From NCBI GenBank assembly GCA_016868915.1, contig VGFL01000009.1, positions 1-46,133 of the forward strand: 46,133 nucleotides of DNA. Direction: 5' to 3'. Shown piece after piece: positions 9,562-18,076 of this stretch (its first letter is position 1; each line of letters opens with the position of its first letter). Source of the stretch: Bacteroidota bacterium (GTDB taxonomy: Bacteria > Bacteroidota > Bacteroidia > Flavobacteriales_D > Crocinitomicaceae). Both the position numbers and the translations under genes were made by a program. The notes beneath the pieces are model-generated. The model searched no databases and was not told where the DNA came from. It was given only the letters and a program-made list of their open reading frames with translations.

Positions 9562-11308
9562 TCACTGGTTGATTAAAATTTGTTTAGTATTGATTGTTTT
9601 AATGAGTCATTCACTTAAATCGTATGCTCAACCAGGGGATAATGGCAATGTAATTATCATCCAGGGTATTGGTCTTCGCGAAGTTTCACCTGCGTCAAGA
9701 CTTTATTCTATTCCCGTAATAATTGATACAAATATTGTGGCTACACTTCAAGAGTATCCTTTATTATTTCCAAGCTATTCACCAAAAGCGAATGGATTAA
9801 AAATAGAGGAGCAAAAATATCCGAGAAATGATCCAGATAAGTTTAAGGTATCGCCATTTTACGCTAAAGTAGGTATCGGTTCTCAAATAATGCCATTGGG
9901 AGAATTTTATTTCAATTCGATCGGTAAATCAAATTTTCAATTTGGTGTTTATGGAAAACACATAAGTAGTTTCCAAAAAATGAAAGACTACGCTCCATCT
10001 TATTTTGATCGAACTCATTCTGGAGCTTTCGTTTCTTATTACGCCAAAAAGTTCACAATCAGCAGTTCAGGGCATTATTCCAATTATGGATTTAATTATT
10101 ATGGGTTACGGGATTCATTGGGTCTTATAAATCGAAAAGACATTGCTCAACGTTTTCAAGATGCAGGAGGAGATATGCTATTTAATTTACACCAAGGACA
10201 ACGTGATTCTTCCAAACTTAATCTAAAGCTGGGGTTTAACTATAATTATTTTTTAACTAAACGTCCTTTTGAAGATAGTTTGGCAAAATGGAGGGCGGGT
10301 GAAAATTACGTTGCCTTTACTTCAGAACTTTCATATCGTTTAGGAAGAGAAAAGTTTTTTGTGAATTTGAATGTATTTAATAACAACTACAAATATGGCA
10401 TCCCAGGAGATTCATTGAGTTTGATTGATACTGGATTTGTTATGAATGATTTGATTTTACAGTTTAATCCGGGTGTTGTTACCCAAATGATGAACGATAA
10501 ATTGCGAGTTGCGGTTGGTGTTGATGTTTCAGCAAATATTCGTGAAACAACAAAACCTTATATTTATCCACAAGTAGAAATCAAATACTCTATGTTTGAC
10601 AACATTTTCATTCCTTACGTAGGAATCAAAGGTGGTTTGAAGCAAAATACCTTGAGGAGTTTAACCCGCCAAAATGAATTTATGCTTCCTAATTCTAGAT
10701 TGTTAAATGAAAGTACAGTCTTTGACGCATACGTTGGATTTAAAGGAGTTTTAAGTAAACGGTTAAGCTTTAATATTGGAGCTAATTATGCGCGAGTGAA
10801 CAATAAAGCACTCTTTGTTAGTGATACTGTGTTTTCAAATTTAAACAAGTTCGCGATAGTTTATGATTCAATGAATATTATGACAATTGAAGGTTCATTA
10901 TCATATCAAATGAATGAGAAACTAAAAATAGATGCGATTAGTCGATTTTTCTCCTATGAAACTACTAACCAAGCCTTTGCATGGAATTTACCTCAGTTAC
11001 AGTTTAAAGTTCGTGGGAATTACGTGCTTAACAATAAATTTATTTTCAATTTGGATGTTACACTTGAAACCGGAAGGAGGGCACTTGTTTTTGACTCAAC
11101 AATTACTGGAGCGCTTATTGAAAATAATCAAATCTCGGCCCCATTGAAAACTTTTGCGGATATCAATTTAAGCACCGAATATAAATTCAATGATATGATT
11201 TCAGGGTTTATTCAATTCAACAATCTAACCGCTCAACGTTATTTGCGTTGGTACAATTACCCCCTAACCGGATTTCAAGTAATGGGGGGAGCAACATTTA
11301 AGTTTTAG
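9554..11308 (+). CDS. Outer-membrane beta-barrel protein (porin/TonB-receptor-like), partner of TPR protein
   Basis: The 584-aa protein begins with a signal peptide ending near SLKSYAQPG and continues with many alternating amphipathic strands (SPFYAKVGIGSQIMPLGEFY, NFQFGVYGKHISSF, YNYFLTKRPF and similar), ending in a strand that finishes with Phe (GGATFKF), the usual outer-membrane barrel signature. No TonB box or plug domain is evident, so it is called a barrel rather than a receptor. The start at 9554 is chosen over 9539 because GGAGG at 9541-9545 stands 8 nt before it and the signal peptide is then compact. The start overlaps the TPR stop codon (ATGAATAA), indicating translational coupling. 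Specific cargo is unknown. Confidence 0.82.
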   Translation: MNNHWLIKICLVLIVLMSHSLKSYAQPGDNGNVIIIQGIGLREVSPASRLYSIPVIIDTNIVATLQEYPLLFPSYSPKANGLKIEEQKYPRNDPDKFKVSPFYAKVGIGSQIMPLGEFYFNSIGKSNFQFGVYGKHISSFQKMKDYAPSYFDRTHSGAFVSYYAKKFTISSSGHYSNYGFNYYGLRDSLGLINRKDIAQRFQDAGGDMLFNLHQGQRDSSKLNLKLGFNYNYFLTKRPFEDSLAKWRAGENYVAFTSELSYRLGREKFFVNLNVFNNNYKYGIPGDSLSLIDTGFVMNDLILQFNPGVVTQMMNDKLRVAVGVDVSANIRETTKPYIYPQVEIKYSMFDNIFIPYVGIKGGLKQNTLRSLTRQNEFMLPNSRLLNESTVFDAYVGFKGVLSKRLSFNIGANYARVNNKALFVSDTVFSNLNKFAIVYDSMNIMTIEGSLSYQMNEKLKIDAISRFFSYETTNQAFAWNLPQLQFKVRGNYVLNNKFIFNLDVTLETGRRALVFDSTITGALIENNQISAPLKTFADINLSTEYKFNDMISGFIQFNNLTAQRYLRWYNYPLTGFQVMGGATFKF

Positions 11309-11349
11309 ACTTAAATTTCTTACATCTTGTAAAAAATATTTGTGGAAAA

Positions 11350-11381
11350 TTGAAAAGATGTTAGTCTGATTGCTAACTTTG
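11350..11381 (+). promoter_or_regulatory. Promoter of the coiled-coil/zapA operon (TTG-N21-TAACTTTG)
   Basis: TTG at 11350-11352 and TAACTTTG at 11374-11381 are 21 bp apart, a good match to the Bacteroidota promoter. The first ATG downstream is at 11397. Confidence 0.7.
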
Positions 11382-11396
11382 TAAAAAGCTTAATTC

Positions 11397-11708
11397 ATGA
11401 ATGAAAAATTGCGGAACAGTGTTCACAGTATAAATGCAAAAATCAATTCTTTGACACAGAGAATGGAGGCACTAAAAACACAAAACTCCACATTGACTGA
11501 TGAAATTCAAGCCTTAAAAGGACAGTTAATTGAGTACTCTCAAAATGAGTCTCAATTTAAGGAAACGCTTGATAAATTGAATAATGATTTGAATTTAGCT
11601 AATAAGCAAATTATCGAATTTTCGCAGGGACCAACGGGTCGGTCTGTTGAAGAAATTGATGAATTGGTAAAAGAAATAGATTATTGTATTGAACAACTCA
11701 AGAAATAG
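11397..11708 (+). CDS. Small coiled-coil protein upstream of zapA
   Basis: This is a 103-aa soluble protein with no signal peptide. Residues about 10-75 form a continuous heptad pattern (INSLTQRMEALKTQNSTL, DEIQALKGQLIEYSQ, FKETLDKLNNDLNLANKQI), followed by GPTGRSVEEIDELVKEIDYC and a charged end. No enzymatic motif is seen and no named family is recognised. It is separated from zapA by 3 bp and shares its promoter, so a role in Z-ring function is the natural guess. E. coli ZapB, a small coiled-coil that binds ZapA, is a structural analogue, but there is no demonstrable homology. Confidence 0.85.
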   Translation: MNEKLRNSVHSINAKINSLTQRMEALKTQNSTLTDEIQALKGQLIEYSQNESQFKETLDKLNNDLNLANKQIIEFSQGPTGRSVEEIDELVKEIDYCIEQLKK

Positions 11709-11711
11709 TTC

Positions 11712-12002
11712 ATGGAGAAATTGTCTTTAAATATTATTATCGGGGGGAGAAATTATCCCTTAAAAGTAAATGCTGGAGAGGAAATACTAATCCAGAAAGC
11801 AGCCGAAGATATCAATCGTGCAATTCGCCTACTTCAAGAGAATTATGCTGTAAAAGATATGCAGGACTTATTGGCAATGTCTTCATTACAATTATTATCA
11901 AAAGCATCTTCAAAACTAAAACCAACTAAAGTAGTTGAAGCCGACTATTCGGAAGTAGAAATCGCTTTAGAGGATATTGAAAAGAAACTTTCTGAAATCT
12001 GA
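11712..12002 (+). CDS. zapA: Cell division protein ZapA
   Basis: ZapA binds FtsZ and cross-links protofilaments to stabilise the Z ring. The 96-aa protein has the ZapA layout: N-terminal beta segment with [20 protein letters not shown], then helix [21 protein letters not shown], the conserved central segment [20 protein letters not shown], and a C-terminal coiled coil ([15 protein letters not shown]). The length is typical. It lies 3 bp after a coiled-coil gene and 53 bp before rny. The arrangement zapA-rny is one I associate with Bacteroidota. Confidence 0.9.
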   Translation: MEKLSLNIIIGGRNYPLKVNAGEEILIQKAAEDINRAIRLLQENYAVKDMQDLLAMSSLQLLSKASSKLKPTKVVEADYSEVEIALEDIEKKLSEI

Positions 12003-12055
12003 TCTTACCACATCAGTCGATAGCTTTTAATTTTTTTAAACTAATAAAAGTTGAT

Positions 12056-13588
12056 ATGGAAATTTTAATTGGCCTGTTAGGGGGTCTTATTGGGGGTGGG
12101 GTAGTAATGGCAATTGTTCAACAGACATTGCTGAAATCCAAACGAGAAAAATTAATCAAAGATGCAGAATTAGAGGGAGAAAATATCAAAAAGGATAAAC
12201 TTCTGCAAGCGAAGGAGAATTTTTTAAAATTAAAAGAGGAGCACGAAAATACAATTAAAGAAAAGGATCGCAGAATTCAATCAGGAGAGGATAGAATTCG
12301 GAACAAAGAAAAGTCGTTAAATCAGAAGATGGAGGACTTTGGGCGGAAGGAAAAAGAGATTGAGAAAAAGCATACTGAACTTAATGCAAAAATGCAATCC
12401 TTGGAGGTTAAAAGTCAGGAGCTGGATAAGATGCAACAGAAGCGTGTTGCTGAATTATCAAAAATAAGTGGCCTTCCGGCTGAAGATGCTAAATCTATGC
12501 TGATGGAGGCACTGAAAGATGAGGCAAGAACAAATGCTCATGCTCATATTAAGGAAATCGTTGAGGAAGCAAAATTAAATGCAAATAAGGAGGCGCGAAA
12601 AATTGTTATTCAATCCATACAGCGCGTCGCTACTGAGCAAGCAGTTGAAAATGCTGTTTCTGTTTTCAATATTGAGACAGACGAAATCAAGGGAAGAATT
12701 ATCGGTAGAGAAGGCCGTAACATTCGAGCGCTCGAGGCATCAACGGGGGTTGAAATTGTTGTTGATGATACACCTGAAGCCATTATTTTATCGTGTTTTG
12801 ATCCAGTAAGAAGAGAAATAGCGCGCTTAGCCCTACATCAATTGGTTTCAGACGGGAGAATTCATCCGGCCCGAATTGAAGAGATAGTTGCAAAAACTAG
12901 AAAACAACTGGAGGAAGAAATAGCTGAAACAGGCAGAAGAACCTGTATTGATTTGGGTATTCATGGCTTACACCCTGAATTAACGAGAATGGTTGGTCGA
13001 ATGAAATACCGTTCTTCGTACGGCCAAAACTTATTACAACACTCCCGAGAAGTTGCCAATCTTTGTGCTATTATGGCTGCCGAACTTGGTCTCAACGTTA
13101 AAATTGCAAAACGAGCAGGATTATTACATGATATTGGTAAAGTTCCCGATGAGGAACCTGAATTGCCACATGCTATCTTAGGAATGAAGTTGGCGGAAAA
13201 ATTTGGTGAAAAACCAGAGGTCTTAAATGCAATTGGTGCGCACCATGATGAAATTGAAATGACATCATTAATTTCACCCATTGTCCAAGTTTGTGATGCA
13301 GTTTCAGGAGCCAGACCGGGCGCTCGTAGAGAAATTGTTGACGCATATATTAAGCGTATTAAAGACCTAGAAGCATTGGCATTGTCGTATGACGGAGTTG
13401 CAAGTGCCTTTGCCATTCAGGCGGGTCGAGAATTGCGAGTTATGGTTGAAGCTGAAAAAGTTTCTGATTCCAAAGCCGATGAGTTATCATTTACTATATC
13501 TCATCGAATACAAACTGAAATGACTTATCCGGGACAGGTCAAAGTAACCGTAATTCGCGAAAAGAGATCAATTAATTATGCAAAGTAA
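12056..13588 (+). CDS. rny: Ribonuclease Y
   Basis: RNase Y is a membrane-anchored endoribonuclease that starts mRNA decay. The 510-aa protein has the full family order: an N-terminal membrane helix (about residues 3-24), a long charged coiled coil (about 25-190), a KH RNA-binding domain with [15 protein letters not shown] around residue 215, and an HD domain with [14 protein letters not shown], where the His-Asp pair is near residues 359-360, preceded by [10 protein letters not shown]. The glycine-rich N-terminus ([13 protein letters not shown]) is usual. It follows zapA closely and may be read through from the same promoter. No truncation or missing motif was noticed. Confidence 0.96.
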   Translation: MEILIGLLGGLIGGGVVMAIVQQTLLKSKREKLIKDAELEGENIKKDKLLQAKENFLKLKEEHENTIKEKDRRIQSGEDRIRNKEKSLNQKMEDFGRKEKEIEKKHTELNAKMQSLEVKSQELDKMQQKRVAELSKISGLPAEDAKSMLMEALKDEARTNAHAHIKEIVEEAKLNANKEARKIVIQSIQRVATEQAVENAVSVFNIETDEIKGRIIGREGRNIRALEASTGVEIVVDDTPEAIILSCFDPVRREIARLALHQLVSDGRIHPARIEEIVAKTRKQLEEEIAETGRRTCIDLGIHGLHPELTRMVGRMKYRSSYGQNLLQHSREVANLCAIMAAELGLNVKIAKRAGLLHDIGKVPDEEPELPHAILGMKLAEKFGEKPEVLNAIGAHHDEIEMTSLISPIVQVCDAVSGARPGARREIVDAYIKRIKDLEALALSYDGVASAFAIQAGRELRVMVEAEKVSDSKADELSFTISHRIQTEMTYPGQVKVTVIREKRSINYAK

Positions 13589-13659
13589 ATAGAACTCTTC
13601 TAAGGACAGTTAAAAAACAATTTGATTTTCGATGTGTTTTTTATAAATAATCTTTCTTC

Positions 13660-14670
13660 ATGATACAAACAGATATCATTATCATCGGTGCCGGTCCTGT
13701 CGGTCTTTTCACAGTTTTTGAGGCAGGCTTGCTAAAGTTAAAATGTCATATGATTGACTCATTACCCCAACCGGGCGGTCAATGTTCAGAAATTTACCCT
13801 AAAAAACCAATTTACGATATACCTGGTTTTCCAACTATTTTAGCAGGTGAATTAATTGATAATTTAATGGAACAAGCTTCCCCGTTTAAGCCGGGGTTCA
13901 CTCTTGGAGAGGCGGCAAGTACGATTGAAAAAAAAGAGGATGGGAAATTTATAGTCACTACTGTAAAGGGAACGAAACACGAAGCGTCAGTTGTAATTAT
14001 TGCAGGGGGACTGGGGGTATTTGAACCTAGAAAGCCACCTATTGAAGGAATAGAAGCGTTTGAAGATAAGGGGATTGAATATATTATCAAAGATCCAAAT
14101 TTTTACAAAGGTAAGCGCTGTGTAATTGCAGGTGGAGGAGATTCAGCTCTTGACTGGTCCATCTTTTTAGCTGAAAATAATATTGCCGCCGAAGTTGTAT
14201 TAGTTCATAGAAATAGTTCATTCCGAGGGCATTTAGATTCTGTTCAAAAGGTAATTGATATGGCTGAAAAAGGAAAAATAACACTGATTACCGAGGCAGA
14301 GGTCACAGGTTTGTATGGAAACGGAAAATTAGCCAAAGTTCAAATTACTCATCAAGCAAATGGGTTAATTGAAAGAGAAACGGATCATTTCATTCCACTT
14401 TTTGGCCTTAAGCCAAGTTTAGGTCCGATTGCCGATTGGGGACTCGAAATTGAAAAGAGCGCAATCAAGGTGAATACTCTAGATTATTCTACAAACATCC
14501 CGGGGATTTACGCCATTGGTGATGTTAATACCTACGAGAATAAATTGAAATTAATTTTGTGTGGTTTTCACGAAGGAACATTGGCCGTTCAATCTGCTTT
14601 TGCGCGCATTCATCCTGACAAAAAGAATGTACTGAAATATACCACCGTAAATGGCGTACAGGGATTCTAA
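13660..14670 (+). CDS. Ferredoxin/flavodoxin-NADP+ reductase, thioredoxin-reductase-like
   Basis: The 336-aa FAD enzyme transfers electrons between NADPH and ferredoxin or flavodoxin. The FAD-binding motif IIIGAGPVGLFTVFEAGLL is at residues 6-24, followed by PQPGGQCSEIYPKKPIYDIPGFP, which is characteristic of the TrxR-like FNR group. The NADPH-binding motif CVIAGGGDSALDW lies around 154-166, and the second FAD motif is IPGIYAIGDVN. The CxxC redox pair of true thioredoxin reductases is absent: there is a single Cys in the GGQCSE segment and none near GGGDSALDW. The gene is directly followed by rdgB with no intergenic base. Confidence 0.9.
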   Translation: MIQTDIIIIGAGPVGLFTVFEAGLLKLKCHMIDSLPQPGGQCSEIYPKKPIYDIPGFPTILAGELIDNLMEQASPFKPGFTLGEAASTIEKKEDGKFIVTTVKGTKHEASVVIIAGGLGVFEPRKPPIEGIEAFEDKGIEYIIKDPNFYKGKRCVIAGGGDSALDWSIFLAENNIAAEVVLVHRNSSFRGHLDSVQKVIDMAEKGKITLITEAEVTGLYGNGKLAKVQITHQANGLIERETDHFIPLFGLKPSLGPIADWGLEIEKSAIKVNTLDYSTNIPGIYAIGDVNTYENKLKLILCGFHEGTLAVQSAFARIHPDKKNVLKYTTVNGVQGF

Positions 14671-15261
14671 ATGACACTTGTTTTTGCCAGTCACAACCAG
14701 AATAAGGTCAACGAAATTAAATCGCTCCTTCCACATACTTTTGAGATTCTTTCACTTACTGATATAGGATTTTCTGATGAAATTGAAGAAACAGGACGCA
14801 CGTTGGATGAAAATTCTAAGATTAAAGCGCAAGCTGTCTTTGATAAAACCGGTTATTTCTGCTTTGCCGATGATACTGGACTTGAGATAGAAGCACTAAA
14901 TTTTGAACCAGGTGTGTTTTCGGCAAGATATGCCGGAAATCAAAAAAATGATTCAGACAATATTGAAAAAGTATTGTCAAAACTTTATGGAATGGCCAAT
15001 CGCAATGCGTGTTTTAGAACGGTAATCACTTTACTTATCGAACAAGAGGAATATACCTTTGAAGGAAGAGTAGATGGAAAAATCATTACGGAAAAAAGAG
15101 GAGAGTTTGGTTTTGGGTATGATCCAATTTTCATCCCTGAAAATGAATATAGAACGTTTGCTGAAATGCCAATGGAGGAGAAAAATCTCTATAGTCATCG
15201 GGCACGTGCGTTTCAAAAAATGATTGAGTTTCTCTTGAAAAATCAGTTTAAACTTTCTTGA
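14671..15261 (+). CDS. rdgB: Non-canonical purine NTP pyrophosphatase (RdgB/HAM1)
   Basis: RdgB hydrolyses ITP, dITP and XTP to the monophosphates, which keeps deaminated purines out of DNA and RNA. The 196-aa protein has FASHNQNKVNEIKSLL at the N-terminus (substrate loop), EETGRTLDENSKIKA, CFADDTGLEIEAL with the catalytic/metal Asp pair, PGVFSARYAG, GFGYDPIFIPE, and a late YSHRARAFQKM helix, all in HAM1 order. The ATG immediately follows the TAA of the reductase gene, indicating coupling. Its 3' end overlaps the convergent rhodanese gene by 19 bp. Confidence 0.95.
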   Translation: MTLVFASHNQNKVNEIKSLLPHTFEILSLTDIGFSDEIEETGRTLDENSKIKAQAVFDKTGYFCFADDTGLEIEALNFEPGVFSARYAGNQKNDSDNIEKVLSKLYGMANRNACFRTVITLLIEQEEYTFEGRVDGKIITEKRGEFGFGYDPIFIPENEYRTFAEMPMEEKNLYSHRARAFQKMIEFLLKNQFKLS

Positions 15262-15500
15262 ACTTCCATCCAAGAACCACCGTTTTCGCAATTAACGCCA
15301 AGTGATTTAAAATAATGAGCAGCTTGTCCGCTTCTATTTCCACTTGCGCAGCAGAAAATGATAGGATCTTTCATTTGTTTAATTTCCTCGACGTGTTCGA
15401 TGATGTTTTGTAATGGAATATTTAATGAGCCAACGACATGTCCACCCATAAATTCTGCAGGGGTACGAACATCGATTATAGTTCCTTCAAATGAATTCAT
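15243..15500 (-). CDS. Single-domain rhodanese-like protein
   Basis: This is an 85-aa stand-alone rhodanese domain with IIDVRTPAEFMGGHVVGSLN near the N-terminus and the active-site loop CASGNRSG, so C51 is the expected persulfide-carrying cysteine. Such proteins move sulfane sulfur to cyanide, thioredoxin or other acceptors. There is no signal peptide, so it is cytoplasmic. The longer in-frame start at 15545 is rejected because it would lie inside the upstream DUF6132 gene and adds a non-homologous N-terminus; the ATG at 15500 is 1 bp after that gene's stop. Its own 3' end overlaps rdgB on the other strand. Confidence 0.9.
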   Translation of the reverse strand: MNSFEGTIIDVRTPAEFMGGHVVGSLNIPLQNIIEHVEEIKQMKDPIIFCCASGNRSGQAAHYFKSLGVNCENGGSWMEVQESLN

Positions 15501-15501
15501 A

Positions 15502-15705
15502 TTATTTTTTTTTCGGTTTAACAATAGAGAAAAGTAGTGACGCACCGGTTCCTCCCATTATTCCACCATAAATTGATATTAAGAAGTGATATGATTTTAT
15601 GGGACAACCATTTTCACAACCAATGAAATAAAAGTAAAGGAATTCAAGTATGGTATTTGCAGTACCCCCAGCTAAAACTAATTTATAATCAGTTGATAGT
15701 TTCAT
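15502..15705 (-). CDS. Small membrane protein, DUF6132-like
   Basis: The 67-aa protein has two probable membrane segments: VLAGGTANTILEFLYFYFIG and a glycine-rich one, IYGGIMGGTGASLLFSIV. Between them is the signature CENGCPIKS with two cysteines, and a basic tail KPKKK follows. This pattern fits the small Bacteroidota family I know as DUF6132, of unknown function. The gene is 1 bp upstream of the rhodanese gene and surely co-transcribed. The paired cysteines beside a sulfurtransferase suggest a sulfur or redox role at the membrane, which is inference only. Confidence 0.75.
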   Translation of the reverse strand: MKLSTDYKLVLAGGTANTILEFLYFYFIGCENGCPIKSYHFLISIYGGIMGGTGASLLFSIVKPKKK

Positions 15706-15751
15706 TGATTTACTTCAATTTGGTAAAAATACTCATTTTGTATTTATCCAT

Positions 15752-15771
15752 TTTGTAGCAATTGTTACAAA
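15752..15771. promoter_or_regulatory. 20-bp near-perfect palindrome, candidate operator
   Basis: TTTGTAGCAATTGTTACAAA is two-fold symmetric with a single mismatched pair. It contains GTA-N8-TAC, similar to sites of CRP/FNR-superfamily regulators. It lies in the 114-bp divergent region between the DUF6132/rhodanese pair and the response-regulator gene. Relative to a candidate -7 box (TATCTTTA, 15794-15801) its centre would be near -45, a position typical for an activator. The binding protein is unknown. Confidence 0.45.
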
Positions 15772-15819
15772 TCAGTAAATCGCATTTTTACATTATCTTT
15801 ACCACACAAAATAGACAAA

Positions 15820-16989
15820 ATGAGTCGTATTCTTATCATAGATGATGAACGAGCCATAAGACGCGCTTTACGTGAAATTTTAGAATTTGAAGAGTTTGAA
15901 GTTGATGAAGCTGAAAACGGTAAAGAGGGACTAGAAAAAGCATTGGTTAAAGCGTATGACATTATTTTTTGCGACATTAAAATGCCGATTCTTGATGGAA
16001 TGGAGGTATTGGATGAATTGATAAAGGCAAAATGTGAATCGCCGATAATCATGATTAGTGGTCATGGAAATATTGATACCGCTGTTCAAGCAATTAAGAA
16101 AGGTGCATTTGATTTTATAGAAAAACCGTTGGATTTAAATCGAATCTTGGTTACCATTCGAAATGCAAAAGATAAAACTCGGTTTGTTGAAGAAACAAAA
16201 GTGTTAAAAACAACGGTTAAGCGATTGAAAGGGAGTTCCATTATTGGTGAAACTGAAGAAATTCAGAAAATCAAGGAAATGATTCAAAAAGTTGCTCCTT
16301 CAGATGCCCGTGTTCTCATTACCGGAGCCAATGGAACCGGTAAAGAATTGGTAGCTCGTGCTTTGCACGAAAATTCGAACCGCAACAAGATGCCTTTCAT
16401 CGAAGTTAATTGTGCTGCTATTCCGTCTGAACTTATTGAAAGTGAATTGTTTGGACATGAAAAGGGAGCATTTACTTCAGCAGTTAAAGATAAAAAAGGG
16501 AAATTTGAAATTGCTTCTGGCGGTACACTTTTCTTGGATGAAATCGGAGATATGTCTGCAAGTGCGCAAGCAAAAGTACTTCGTGCTTTACAAGAAAATG
16601 TAATTCAACGTGTTGGAAGTGAGCGAGATGTAAAAGTGGATTGTCGAGTTGTGGCTGCAACAAATAAAGATTTGCGAAAAGAAATTAACGAAGGTCGTTT
16701 CAGAGAAGATTTATACCATCGGTTGGCCGTAATTTTAATTCACGTACCTAGTTTAAATGATCGAAAATTAGATATTCCACTGCTTGCAGAACATTTCTTA
16801 ACACACATTTGTACTGACCAAGGAATTACTAGAAAGCAGTTTGATTCTTGGGCGTTGGTTGCCTTGCAAGAAATTGATTGGACTGGAAATATTCGTGAAT
16901 TGCGAAATATCGTTGAACGCTTGGTGATTTTGTGTGATGCTGTCATCACTGCAAATGATGTTAAACTATTTGCTAATCCGAGAGTTTAA
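15820..16989 (+). CDS. NtrC-family response regulator lacking a DNA-binding domain
   Basis: The 389-aa protein has a receiver domain (residues 1-120) with acidic pair D8/D9, phosphoacceptor D52 in YDIIFCDIKMP and lysine in FIEKPLD, followed by an AAA+ sigma-54-activator domain (about 140-370) with Walker A ITGANGTGKE, ELFGHEKGAFTSA, Walker B GGTLFLDEIGDM and RALQENVIQRVG. The chain ends about 20 residues after ELRNIVERLV, so the usual Fis-type helix-turn-helix is missing. The sigma-54 contact loop is GAFTSA, not the canonical GAFTGA. As far as I recall Bacteroidota orthologues share both traits. No partner histidine kinase is adjacent; gpsA follows after 3 bp. Confidence 0.9.
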   Translation: MSRILIIDDERAIRRALREILEFEEFEVDEAENGKEGLEKALVKAYDIIFCDIKMPILDGMEVLDELIKAKCESPIIMISGHGNIDTAVQAIKKGAFDFIEKPLDLNRILVTIRNAKDKTRFVEETKVLKTTVKRLKGSSIIGETEEIQKIKEMIQKVAPSDARVLITGANGTGKELVARALHENSNRNKMPFIEVNCAAIPSELIESELFGHEKGAFTSAVKDKKGKFEIASGGTLFLDEIGDMSASAQAKVLRALQENVIQRVGSERDVKVDCRVVAATNKDLRKEINEGRFREDLYHRLAVILIHVPSLNDRKLDIPLLAEHFLTHICTDQGITRKQFDSWALVALQEIDWTGNIRELRNIVERLVILCDAVITANDVKLFANPRV

Positions 16990-16992
16990 TTC

Positions 16993-18003
16993 ATGAATGA
17001 TCAACAGAATAAAAATAATATTATTGCCGTCATTGGTGGCGGAAGTTGGGCAACAGCTTTAGTGAAACTTCTGACCAATAATGTTTCAACGGTACATTGG
17101 TGGATGAGAAGTGAGGAGGCAGTAAGTCATATTCTTCGTTACAAACACAATCCCCGCTATTTACAATCTGTTCAATTTGATTTGGATAAAGTTCATGTAA
17201 GTACAGATTTAGAACAAACTATTTTGAATGCGAATTATGTGATTTTAGCGACTCCGGCAGCATTTCTTCACCAAAGTTTGAGTTCGATTTCACCAGATTT
17301 ATTAAAAGATAAAATTGTTTTTTCTGCAGTTAAAGGAATTATTCCTGAATTTCATGCCATTCCAGCAAGATATATTCACAAAACTTTTGGAACACCCTAC
17401 ACAAATATTGGAATCATTTGCGGGCCGTGTCACGCTGAGGAAGTTGCGCTTGAAAGATTGTCCTATTTGACGATTGCTTGTAGCGAAGAAACGCATGCGA
17501 ATAAAATTGCAAATCTCTTAGCTTGTCGCTATTTGAAAACCGCTTTATCAGACGATTTATTTGGGACTGAAATATCTGCAATTCTGAAGAATGTTTACGC
17601 TTTGGCGGCAGGAATTTGTTCTGGATTGGGGTATGGTGATAATTTTCAAGCAGTATTAATTTCAAATGCCATTCAAGAAATTGAACGATTTATTGATGCT
17701 ATTCACGAGGTACATCGCGATACCAAAACAACTGCCTATTTAGGAGACTTACTGGTAACTGCGTATTCCAATTTTTCCAGAAATAGAACTTTTGGTTTCA
17801 TGATCGGAAAGGGGTATTCTGTGAAGTCTGCTCAGTTGGAAATGAATATGGTTGCTGAAGGATACTATGCTACCAAGAGTTTAATGGAGGTAAATAAAAA
17901 ATTTGATGTTGAAATGCCTATTCTACATGCAGTTTATAATATTTTATACAACAACCGGCCTCCTTCTTTAGAAATCCGCATGCTTTGCGGGCAATTAAGT
18001 TAG
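16993..18003 (+). CDS. gpsA: Glycerol-3-phosphate dehydrogenase [NAD(P)+]
   Basis: GpsA reduces dihydroxyacetone phosphate to sn-glycerol 3-phosphate, the backbone for phospholipids. The 336-aa protein has the dinucleotide-binding motif IAVIGGGSWATALVKLL, VILATPAAFL, FSAVKGIIPE, GIICGPCHAEEVALER (usual form GPSFA with variation), the catalytic-lysine helix ISAILKNVYALAAGICSGLGYGDN, and LGDLLVTAYSNFSRNRTFG. These are in family order, and length is typical. It lies 3 bp after the response-regulator gene, probably one transcript. Confidence 0.94.
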   Translation: MNDQQNKNNIIAVIGGGSWATALVKLLTNNVSTVHWWMRSEEAVSHILRYKHNPRYLQSVQFDLDKVHVSTDLEQTILNANYVILATPAAFLHQSLSSISPDLLKDKIVFSAVKGIIPEFHAIPARYIHKTFGTPYTNIGIICGPCHAEEVALERLSYLTIACSEETHANKIANLLACRYLKTALSDDLFGTEISAILKNVYALAAGICSGLGYGDNFQAVLISNAIQEIERFIDAIHEVHRDTKTTAYLGDLLVTAYSNFSRNRTFGFMIGKGYSVKSAQLEMNMVAEGYYATKSLMEVNKKFDVEMPILHAVYNILYNNRPPSLEIRMLCGQLS

Positions 18004-18076
18004 CTAAATACTCTTTTTAAGGAATATCACTTAAATGGGTGGCAAAATATTCTGTTACACTTAATATAAAAAATTA

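Noticed and set aside
12961-13416. 151-codon open frame antisense to rny
   Set aside because: It lies wholly within a conserved gene on the other strand, has no promoter or family features, and its composition reflects the antisense of RNase Y codons.
15501-15545. Longer rhodanese start at 15545
   Set aside because: It lies inside the DUF6132 gene and adds residues not seen in single-domain rhodaneses.
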